NCBI GenBank assembly: GCA_026395475.1
Contig: JAPLYQ010000150.1
Location: 1 to 6,355, forward strand
Direction: 5' to 3'
Length of the DNA: 6,355 nt
From: Candidatus Roizmanbacteria bacterium
Lineage (GTDB): Bacteria; Patescibacteriota; Microgenomatia; UBA1406; GWC2-37-13
Shown: positions 1-4,656 of the stretch, one piece after another
How the letters are laid out: each line of letters starts with the position of its first letter
How positions within the stretch are numbered: position 1 is the first letter of the stretch
Notes under the pieces: generated by a model
Database searches by the model: none
The model's input: the letters and a program-made list of their open reading frames with translations, nothing else
What the model was told of the DNA's origin: nothing
Program-made: the position numbers and the translations under genes

Positions 1-875
1 TCAAAAAAAGTTTGCAAGATATACGTAAGCTCATTATTATCTTTTACTGCACGAGTCATAAGATTGCTAAGAGGGCATACTTCCAAAACAATATTTTTTT
101 CATGGAGAACCTTCATAAGCTTTTTATCGTACGCTGCTCTAATTCCATGGCCGATGCGATTGGGTTTTGCATAGGTCACACAATCCCACACATCATTCGT
201 GTCGTCTGTTTCTCCAGAGTGAGCTGTAATTTTCAATCCAGCTTTTCGAGCCTTGTTAATAAGCTGTGTATAGTCTTTAAAATGAAAGGTACCATTATCG
301 TAGTTTGAGAAATCAAGCCCCACAACCCCTCGGCCATGATATTTAATTGCCTTATCGATAATGATGGCATTTTTTTCAACAGAAAATTGTCTATCAAGAC
401 AAAATATTAAACCAGCTCGCAATTTTGGATACTCAAGTAGCGCTCGTTCCATACCGCGAAGCATGGCCATAATAGCATGGTCTAAGTCCACTTCTCCGTC
501 TCTATTATGTTTCATTGGATTACCGCGAAGTTCAAGGAGAGTAATGTTATTTGATCGATATGCACCACTCATGGTCTCATACACACCCTTCTCAAGTGCA
601 AGTGACCCTGAAGACAGTTTGTCCAAAATAGGATGATAGACGGAATCAAGATATTCCTTTAATGTCGATTTATGACTTGGATCTAATACAACAAAATCTA
701 CAAACTCATGATAATCGCGCTTGGAGAGTTTATATCCCTCACTTTGAGCAATATGCCAGTATACAGATGGGGGAATGGAGGTTCCAATGTGGGCATGCAG
801 ATCTGCCAAATTACAAAAAAGCCCGCCATTTGAGCGGGGTATTGTTGAAAGCGACTCTTGTATGGGTCTTTCCAT
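1..875 (-). CDS. add: Adenosine deaminase, 3' end missing (runs off the left edge)
   Basis: Reading the minus strand from the ATG at 875 gives 291 uninterrupted codons plus two bases to the window edge, so the C-terminus is absent. The product should hydrolyse adenosine or deoxyadenosine to inosine plus ammonia in the cytosol. Zinc-site motifs of the metallo-dependent hydrolase TIM barrel are visible: DLHAH (H27, H29), AHSGE (H219, with E222 as the catalytic glutamate) and RIGHG (H243). The family segment CPLSNLMT follows at 267-274. The final metal-binding aspartate pair of the family would lie beyond the edge and cannot be checked. HIGTS replaces the commoner HLxGS after the first motif. 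The start is uncertain: residues 1-20 do not look conserved and a terminator-like hairpin lies over codons 13-21. The next in-frame candidate, TTG at codon 23, would leave only four residues before the first zinc histidine, so 875 is preferred. An upstream in-frame stop (TAA, near 936) bounds the frame. Confidence 0.93.
   Translation of the reverse strand, partial: MERPIQESLSTIPRSNGGLFCNLADLHAHIGTSIPPSVYWHIAQSEGYKLSKRDYHEFVDFVVLDPSHKSTLKEYLDSVYHPILDKLSSGSLALEKGVYETMSGAYRSNNITLLELRGNPMKHNRDGEVDLDHAIMAMLRGMERALLEYPKLRAGLIFCLDRQFSVEKNAIIIDKAIKYHGRGVVGLDFSNYDNGTFHFKDYTQLINKARKAGLKITAHSGETDDTNDVWDCVTYAKPNRIGHGIRAAYDKKLMKVLHEKNIVLEVCPLSNLMTRAVKDNNELTYILQTFF
815..838 (-). terminator. Terminator-shaped hairpin inside the start of the adenosine deaminase gene
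   Basis: On the minus strand CCCGC (838-834) pairs perfectly with GCGGG (826-822) around a 7-nt loop. One C and then six T's (820-815) follow. This is the form of a rho-independent terminator and it is oriented with the deaminase gene; read in the other direction there is no T-tract after the stem. It lies over codons 13-21 of the gene. It could act as an attenuator on nascent mRNA, or be chance in a GC-rich patch. The stem is short at 5 bp. Confidence 0.45.
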
Positions 876-880
876 ATTCA

Positions 881-908
881 ATTGTAGCAGATGGTTTTTA
901 ATTTGCAA
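881..908 (-). promoter_or_regulatory. Putative promoter of the adenosine deaminase gene
   Basis: On the minus strand TTGCAA (908-903) is followed after 16 nt by TACAAT (886-881). The TACAAT is preceded by TGC, which makes a TGn extended -10. Only five bases separate the -10 from the ATG at 875, so transcription would start at or next to the A of the start codon and give a leaderless mRNA. No Shine-Dalgarno sequence precedes the ATG, which fits this. Confidence 0.5.
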
Positions 909-927
909 TGTGCTACGTGTTACTTTA

Positions 928-956
928 TTGAAATATTAAGATTAGGTTGTTATAAT
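928..956 (+). promoter_or_regulatory. Consensus-like sigma-70 promoter for the TadA-like gene
   Basis: TTGAAA (928-933) and a perfect TATAAT (951-956) are separated by exactly 17 nt. This is close to the housekeeping consensus. It points at the gene starting at 988 and would give a leader of about 25 nt. It is back-to-back with the adenosine deaminase promoter, so the two genes share the intergenic region 876-987. Confidence 0.65.
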
Positions 957-975
957 GCAATACATATTAATTACA

Positions 976-981
976 TATAAT
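976..981 (+). promoter_or_regulatory. Second possible -10 box adjacent to the start codon at 988
   Basis: A second perfect TATAAT ends six bases before the ATG at 988, the spacing expected for a leaderless transcript. No convincing -35 lies 16-18 nt upstream and it has no TGn extension. It competes with the better-supported pair at 928-956 and may be chance in this AT-rich stretch. Confidence 0.3.
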
Positions 982-987
982 TAAAGA

Positions 988-1866
988 ATGAGAGCGGAAG
1001 AACTTAGTTGGACACACAGAAGTATTCAGTCTCCAATACTTAATCCCGGATATCGTCTTGAAAGGGAAAGGCTTCCTATTGTCCAAGAAGTCGACCGATA
1101 TCTAAGAGAAACTAAAGGTAAATATCTTCCTCATCAATTGGAATTTGGAGGAAGACTCGCATTAAATGCGGCTCGCAATGCACTTGTAGGGACCGATGGT
1201 GGGTCTAATTATGGAATTGGTGCTTCTGTTATGGTTGTACATAATGGGATTGCGGCACTATTTGAAGGAGAGAATACAATGGTCACAGGAACAGAAGAAG
1301 AAAGGTTGACGGGGCATGCTGAAACCAATGGACTGAAGGGTGTTATGGCATATGCATCAGGAAATCAGTCAAAAGGTCCAATTGATATTGTGAAGTTGGA
1401 TGTTTTAAAACTTCCTTTTGATATGGGGAGATCGGGTACGGGTATTATTATGTCTGGAACCCTTGAACCATGTCCAATGTGCGAATGTGTTGCTACTAAT
1501 GCATTAGCAGTTACCAGAGGGATACTAGGACCTGACGCAGTAATCAGGTCTGTGAGCTCTTCAGTTGATGGTTCCATAGAAGGAGCTCTTAATAACGGTG
1601 CAGCTCATGCGTTAGGACAGAAAGCCACGTCAAGTCCTAATGTTTGGAGATCAATACAAAGAGGTTATTTTCAAGGTCAGAATCCTCCAGATTTTACTCC
1701 GATACAATTTTCACTTCTTCAAACAACACCTGACCCATTACAAGGCTTTAATCCTCCAGGTATGTATCATAGAACAGAGGATAAGGATCTTGAACGACTA
1801 TCGAGTGAAATATTTACACAAACAAGACAACAGGTAGATGAATTTCTGGCTACGGGAAAGAAATAA
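988..1866 (+). CDS. TadA/nucleoside-deaminase-like zinc protein with long N- and C-terminal extensions, function unassigned
   Basis: This 292-residue protein contains the cytidine deaminase-like zinc site: GHAE at 109-112 (H110 ligand, E112 proton shuttle) and LEPCPMC at 159-165 (C162 and C165 ligands). The stretch before it, about 76-100, resembles the first beta strands of that fold. The LEPCPMC form is the one seen in TadA and guanine deaminase-type enzymes rather than in short cytidine deaminases. Two features are unusual. About 50 residues separate the two zinc motifs, more than I recall for TadA. There are also roughly 75 extra residues at the N-terminus and more than 100 at the C-terminus that I do not recognise. 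It is probably a soluble hydrolytic deaminase acting on a base, nucleoside or nucleotide; the substrate is unknown. It sits divergently from adenosine deaminase and converges on a purine nucleoside phosphorylase, which makes a salvage role plausible. There is no Shine-Dalgarno sequence before the ATG. Confidence 0.88.
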   Translation: MRAEELSWTHRSIQSPILNPGYRLERERLPIVQEVDRYLRETKGKYLPHQLEFGGRLALNAARNALVGTDGGSNYGIGASVMVVHNGIAALFEGENTMVTGTEEERLTGHAETNGLKGVMAYASGNQSKGPIDIVKLDVLKLPFDMGRSGTGIIMSGTLEPCPMCECVATNALAVTRGILGPDAVIRSVSSSVDGSIEGALNNGAAHALGQKATSSPNVWRSIQRGYFQGQNPPDFTPIQFSLLQTTPDPLQGFNPPGMYHRTEDKDLERLSSEIFTQTRQQVDEFLATGKK

Positions 1867-1882
1867 TAAATTACTTTATTAT
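1863..1882. other. AT-only hairpin across the convergent gene junction
   Basis: ATAATAAA (1863-1870) is the exact reverse complement of TTTATTAT (1875-1882) around a 4-nt loop. It covers the stop codons of the two convergent genes, which are only 4 nt apart. It might help end transcription in both directions, but a stem with no G or C is weak and may reflect base composition. Confidence 0.3.
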
Positions 1883-2644
1883 CTCTGTAAGAAGAATCTT
1901 CATTTTTTCACTTGCTTTATTTGCTTCTGCAACCACTTCTTTATGATCATGTTTAACAAAGGCAAGATTAGTAACAAATGAAAGTCCTAAGACATTTATA
2001 TTAAGAGATCTTGCAACAAGTGTTTCAGGGACAGTACTCATCCCAACAACATCTGCACCGAGAAACCGAAGCGCCATTTTATCTGCGGGAGTTTCATAAT
2101 TGGGCCCATGGTAATAGACATATGTTCCTTCATGAAAGGGAATATGAGATTCCACACAAATCTTATGTGCCTTCTCCCTCATGCTTGGATTAAATACTTC
2201 TGAGACATCGACAAATTGCGCTCCTTTTAACGGATTATCTAATGCAAGAAATAATGTTATTACATCTGAAAGAATGACAAAATCTCCTACCTTATATTTT
2301 TCATTTAATGCACCACATGCTGCTGTAAGGACGAGGTTTTTTATTCCAAACTTAGCAAACAGTCGTATCGGCATTGTTGCCTCAAATCCTGAATACCCCT
2401 CATACATATGAAATCTCCCAGACATATAAGCAACCCGTTTATTATTGGTTTTGCCAATAATGAGTTCTCCCGTATGTCCTGGCACGGATGTTTTAATACC
2501 AAATAATTTTTCATATGAAATACGCTTTTCAATTTTTGTTTCATCCAAAATTTTATTCCATCCAGATCCAAGGATAAGAAGTGTTTCGGGAAAAGAAGGG
2601 ACTTCTTTCTTAAGGGTTTTATATGCATCTTCTATTGTTTTCAT
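1871..2644 (-). CDS. punA: Purine nucleoside phosphorylase, trimeric (PNP/MTAP) family
   Basis: This enzyme should split inosine or guanosine (and deoxy forms) with phosphate into a free base and (deoxy)ribose-1-phosphate. At 257 residues it is near the family's usual length. Motifs appear in the expected order, with human PNP equivalents: LGSGWN at 25-30 (phosphate-loop serine S27), PGHTGE at 55-60 (H57, as H64), GRFHMYEGY at 76-84 (R77, H79, Y81), GPNYETPAD at 180-188 (E184, as E201), GMSTVPE at 201-207 (M202, S203) and VTN at 224-226 (N226, as N243). H234 in DHKEVV matches H257. E184 plus N226 point to 6-oxopurines rather than methylthioadenosine. The odd part is AACGALN at 108-114 where PNPs usually read NAAGGxN; it resembles the MTAP version of that loop. 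It is the last gene of a leftward operon; its ATG overlaps the TGA of the phosphoribosyltransferase by four bases, so translational coupling is likely. Confidence 0.93.
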   Translation of the reverse strand: MKTIEDAYKTLKKEVPSFPETLLILGSGWNKILDETKIEKRISYEKLFGIKTSVPGHTGELIIGKTNNKRVAYMSGRFHMYEGYSGFEATMPIRLFAKFGIKNLVLTAACGALNEKYKVGDFVILSDVITLFLALDNPLKGAQFVDVSEVFNPSMREKAHKICVESHIPFHEGTYVYYHGPNYETPADKMALRFLGADVVGMSTVPETLVARSLNINVLGLSFVTNLAFVKHDHKEVVAEANKASEKMKILLTEIIK

Positions 2645-3207
2645 TCTTCATTTAGATACTTTGTAATATATATTTTTGGAATCTTCATGAGTGAAAGTTG
2701 TTTTTTTATATCGATTGACATCTTTCCATCTTTTGATAGATTTGTTTTTATTGCCTCAACTGTTTCTCTCATATCATATGGAAAAACTATCCATTCATCA
2801 ATTGATTTGACATAAAAATCAGGTAAATGTTTGGTCCACGGTTTAATATATGGGGATGCGGTAGTAATACTTGCCGCTCCCAAATCAGTTAAATATTTAA
2901 TACCTCTTACAAATGTTTTTCCTGTATCTGAAACGTCATCGATAAGGAGAATATGCTTATTTTTCAAATCTCCTCCTACATGATAGGAAATATCAGACAT
3001 TTTTTGCTGTTTTAAATCCTTATAACTTGAGATAGTAAAAGAAGCGACTGGGAGCTTTAAAAAATCAGATGCAATATGGGCAATTGTTAGTCCTCCTCGA
3101 GCTATTCCAACAATAAGGTCGAGTTTATTGTTCTCTTTCTGAATTTTTTCAGTAAGTGTATGAGTAATAGAGTGAAGTTGTTTCCAGCTAACACAATGGT
3201 AATTCAT
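2641..3207 (-). CDS. Purine-type phosphoribosyltransferase (COG2236-like, hypoxanthine/xanthine/guanine class)
   Basis: This 188-residue protein should transfer phosphoribose from PRPP to a purine base, giving a nucleoside monophosphate. The type I PRPP-binding motif ILLIDDVSDTGKT is at 86-98 (D90, D91, and the TGKT phosphate loop). ARGG at 36-39 matches the pyrophosphate loop of the fold. The later segment EWIVFPYD at 138-145 resembles the conserved W/FP element of COG2236 proteins. The exact base cannot be read from sequence. Pairing with a purine nucleoside phosphorylase, coupled through a 4-base ATGA overlap, strongly suggests it recycles the base that enzyme releases. It lies 20 nt downstream of the LmbE-like gene in the same direction. 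The start at 3207 fits the N-terminus (YHCVSWKQL, with the early W8 I expect in this family). It has no clear ribosome binding site, but a TATACT box sits 8 nt upstream, so an internal promoter is possible. Confidence 0.9.
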   Translation of the reverse strand: MNYHCVSWKQLHSITHTLTEKIQKENNKLDLIVGIARGGLTIAHIASDFLKLPVASFTISSYKDLKQQKMSDISYHVGGDLKNKHILLIDDVSDTGKTFVRGIKYLTDLGAASITTASPYIKPWTKHLPDFYVKSIDEWIVFPYDMRETVEAIKTNLSKDGKMSIDIKKQLSLMKIPKIYITKYLNEE

Positions 3208-3215
3208 AGGCTACT

Positions 3216-3221
3216 AGTATA
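3216..3221 (-). promoter_or_regulatory. Possible internal -10 box before the phosphoribosyltransferase gene
   Basis: On the minus strand TATACT (3221-3216) ends eight bases before the ATG at 3207. This is the spacing expected for a leaderless or near-leaderless transcript starting between the LmbE-like gene and the phosphoribosyltransferase. No clear -35 or TGn extension is seen, and the 20-nt gap is very AT-rich, so this is tentative. Confidence 0.25.
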
Positions 3222-3227
3222 TATTAT

Positions 3228-3887
3228 TTATTTCTTAAGAATAATAAAACATTCTTCTATTCGATTATCTTTATGCCTTTTTAACATTTGCTCTACATCC
3301 TTAATTTGTGAGGAATGTTTTTTGATTGCCGCAATTTTTTTATCTAAAACTGGAATGATGTCTACCCGTTTTGTAATTTCACTATCTGAATATCCCGGAG
3401 GAAAGTAAATGAAATATTCCTGTCCTTGCCCTCTTTGTTTTTCATCTAGACAGAGATAATGGAGCTCTCTTATACATTCATTCTTAATATAAATAAAACT
3501 CGAGATCATTGACATTGCGATATGATCAAGATGTCCCGATATCCCTCTTGGTTCATATGTGATGATACGGTCTGGCTGCAATTTATTTACATAGACAGTA
3601 ATTTTATCGGCAATTTCATGATAAACACTGTTGCTGAGGCGTCCATCTTCGTATCCCAAAAAAATCACTTCTTTTACCCCTAAAATCGCACTTGCTTCTT
3701 GAAGTTCAATAACTCTTTTTTCAGTAAGGCTCATTCCATTTTGTTCAGAATAATCCTGTCCCGCTTCTCCTTTTGTGGCACAAAAAAGATAGACATCGTG
3801 AGTTTGACTTAAGAGAGCAATAGTGCCTCCTGGGCCGAAAGACTCATCATCGGGATGGGCGAGTATTACAAAAGCTGTTTTTCTCAT
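3228..3887 (-). CDS. LmbE/PIG-L family zinc deacetylase-like protein
   Basis: This 219-residue protein has the full signature of the PIG-L/LmbE superfamily, whose known members remove N-acetyl groups from amino sugars and related conjugates (MshB, BshB, PIG-L). Visible motifs are AHPDDE at 10-15 (H11 and D14 zinc ligands, D13 catalytic base), TKGEAG at 38-43, EKRVIELQEASAILG at 56-70 and GHLDH at 118-122 (H122 third zinc ligand). HSSQ at 191-194 matches the HxSQ motif near the end. There is no signal peptide or membrane segment, so it is cytosolic. It is the first gene of a leftward operon with a phosphoribosyltransferase (20-nt gap) and a purine nucleoside phosphorylase. That neighbourhood does not suggest an obvious amino-sugar substrate, so the true substrate is open: a sugar conjugate, a thiol precursor or a nucleoside derivative are all possible. 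The ATG at 3887 places the metal motif 10 residues in, as is usual for the family. Confidence 0.9.
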   Translation of the reverse strand: MRKTAFVILAHPDDESFGPGGTIALLSQTHDVYLFCATKGEAGQDYSEQNGMSLTEKRVIELQEASAILGVKEVIFLGYEDGRLSNSVYHEIADKITVYVNKLQPDRIITYEPRGISGHLDHIAMSMISSFIYIKNECIRELHYLCLDEKQRGQGQEYFIYFPPGYSDSEITKRVDIIPVLDKKIAAIKKHSSQIKDVEQMLKRHKDNRIEECFIILKK

Positions 3888-3903
3888 ACTTATTTAGGAT
3901 TAG

Positions 3904-3932
3904 ATTATAATCCATATCTGTATTAATTGCCA
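3904..3932 (-). promoter_or_regulatory. Putative promoter of the LmbE-phosphoribosyltransferase-phosphorylase operon
   Basis: On the minus strand a perfect TATAAT (3909-3904) lies 17 nt downstream of TGGCAA (3932-3927), a poor -35 match. The -10 ends 16 bases before the ATG at 3887, so the leader would be only about 10 nt, too short for a normal ribosome binding site. It shares the interval with the divergent tRNA promoter. Confidence 0.45.
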
Positions 3933-3936
3933 CATT

Positions 3937-3945
3937 TGATAAAAT
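3937..3945 (+). promoter_or_regulatory. Extended -10 promoter of the tRNA-Pro gene
   Basis: TGATAAAAT has the TGn extension directly before a TAAAAT -10 hexamer. It ends seven bases before the first tRNA nucleotide at 3953, so the transcript would start at or within a base or two of the mature 5' end. No good -35 is present 16-18 nt upstream, which is typical for extended -10 promoters. Confidence 0.5.
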
Positions 3946-3952
3946 ACAACTA

Positions 3953-4026
3953 CGGGACGTAGTTCAGATGGCTAGAACGTCAGGCTGGGGGTCTGAAGGT
4001 CGCGAGTTCAAGTCTCGCCGTCCCGA
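3953..4026 (+). tRNA. tRNA-Pro, anticodon GGG
   Basis: A complete 74-nt cloverleaf can be drawn. The acceptor stem is perfect (CGGGACG 3953-3959 with CGTCCCG 4019-4025) with discriminator A at 4026. The D stem is GTTC/GAAC with GG in the loop, and the anticodon stem is TCAGG/TCTGA with one G-T pair. The loop CTGGGGG places anticodon GGG at 3987-3989 with G37 after it, and the T stem GCGAG/CTCGC is perfect with loop TTCAAGT. C1-G72 and A73 agree with bacterial proline tRNA identity. It reads CCC and CCU codons. The CCA end is not encoded (the next bases are CAT), so a CCA-adding enzyme is required. Confidence 0.96.
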
Positions 4027-4033
4027 CATCGAG

Positions 4034-4042
4034 TGGTATAAT
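4034..4042 (+). promoter_or_regulatory. Extended -10 promoter of the dCMP deaminase gene
   Basis: TGGTATAAT combines a TGn extension with a perfect -10 hexamer, starting 8 nt after the tRNA ends. Nine bases separate it from the ATG at 4052, so the mRNA would begin at or within a few bases of the start codon. No Shine-Dalgarno sequence is present. Read-through from the tRNA promoter remains an alternative source of transcript. Confidence 0.5.
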
Positions 4043-4051
4043 TAACTTCAT

Positions 4052-4522
4052 ATGACAAGCCAAACACGTCCAAGTTGGGACACTTATTTTGTCTCTATTG
4101 CTCACATTGTTCAGACACGCTCAAACTGTATACGTGGGAGCAGAGGGGCAATTCTTACGAAAGATAAGCGTATCGTAACAACGGGATATAATGGAACTCC
4201 TTCAGGGATTAAAGATTGTGATGAGGGAGGGTGTAAGCGTTGTCAAGATAGAGAAAATAATATTGTGAAACCTGGAGAGAGAAAAGATTTATGTATTTGT
4301 GTCCATGCAGAGCAAAATGCCCTTATTCAGGCATCATATCATGGAGTTTCAACAAAAGGAACAACACTTTATTCAACGGTTGCACCTTGTACTGCCTGCG
4401 CAAAGGCGATCATAAATGCGGGAGTTGTAGAGGTCGTGTATGATGATCAGCACAGTGATGATTTTGGGGAAAAATTATTGATTGATGCAGGAGTGAAGGT
4501 GAGAAGATACGAAAGAGATTAA
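4052..4522 (+). CDS. dCMP deaminase (ComEB-like)
   Basis: This 156-residue enzyme should hydrolyse dCMP to dUMP, the substrate of thymidylate synthase. The N-terminal RPSWDTYF at 6-13 is typical of the dCMP deaminase branch, as are ARS-like TRSNC at 22-26 and GYNGTPSG at 45-52. The zinc site is HAEQNA at 85-90 (H85 ligand, E87 proton shuttle) with PCTAC at 112-116 (C113 and C116 ligands). KAIINAGVVEVVY at 118-130 follows, the usual strand after the site. Five further cysteines (C56, C61, C64, C81, C83) lie between GYNG and HAE; some may form the second, structural zinc site described for phage and eukaryotic dCMP deaminases. Length is normal and both ends look complete. It starts 25 nt after tRNA-Pro on the same strand and is followed immediately by a long palindrome. 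It is the only pyrimidine-specific gene recognised in the window. Confidence 0.95.
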   Translation: MTSQTRPSWDTYFVSIAHIVQTRSNCIRGSRGAILTKDKRIVTTGYNGTPSGIKDCDEGGCKRCQDRENNIVKPGERKDLCICVHAEQNALIQASYHGVSTKGTTLYSTVAPCTACAKAIINAGVVEVVYDDQHSDDFGEKLLIDAGVKVRRYERD

Positions 4523-4638
4523 AAAGCTTAAACATATGTCTTTTTGCTTTGATGCAACTAAGCCAACTTTGTCTATCTAGATATCAAAATTGGTAGCCAT
4601 AGAATGCATCAAATCAAAAATCCACATATTTAAGCTTT
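4523..4638. repeat. 116-bp near-palindromic element (34-bp imperfect terminal inverted repeats)
   Basis: The left arm 4523-4556 (beginning AAAGCTTAAA) is complementary to the right arm 4605-4638 (ending TTTAAGCTTT) at 29 of 34 positions. Inside, CCAACTTTG (4563-4571) pairs with CAAAATTGG (4585-4593) with one mismatch, and the middle holds the perfect palindrome TATCTAGATA (4574-4583). The whole unit can fold as one long hairpin with small internal loops. It begins at the base after the dCMP deaminase stop codon and ends 18 nt before the next gene. It has no T-tract or GC-rich stem, so it is not a typical terminator. No target-site duplication is evident. A miniature inverted-repeat element or an RNA processing/stability hairpin are the main possibilities. 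Confidence 0.75.
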
Positions 4639-4656
4639 CCTAATGCAAATATATTT

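Noticed and set aside
12..901. Three rightward open frames (12-308, 361-636, 662-901)
   Set aside because: They lie opposite the adenosine deaminase frame, which shows conserved zinc motifs. Their translations show no family features, so they are antisense shadows.
1365..1837. Short frames inside the TadA-like gene (1365-1577 minus, 1640-1837 plus)
   Set aside because: They fall wholly within a gene with an intact zinc site and have no recognisable motifs or promoter of their own.
2641..2643. TGA read as glycine (genetic code 25), considered because of the possible CPR origin
   Set aside because: TGA ends the phosphoribosyltransferase at a normal family length and overlaps the next gene's ATG in the common ATGA arrangement, so standard code 11 fits.
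2011..3408. Rightward frames at 2011-2193, 2181-2411, 2445-2666 and 3160-3408, and the leftward frame 2341-2628
   Set aside because: They overlap the well-supported phosphorylase, phosphoribosyltransferase and LmbE-like genes and carry no protein-family signal.
4523..4638. The long palindrome as a rho-independent terminator or integron attC site
   Set aside because: It has no GC-rich stem or T-tract for a terminator, and no attC-like core sites or integrase nearby.
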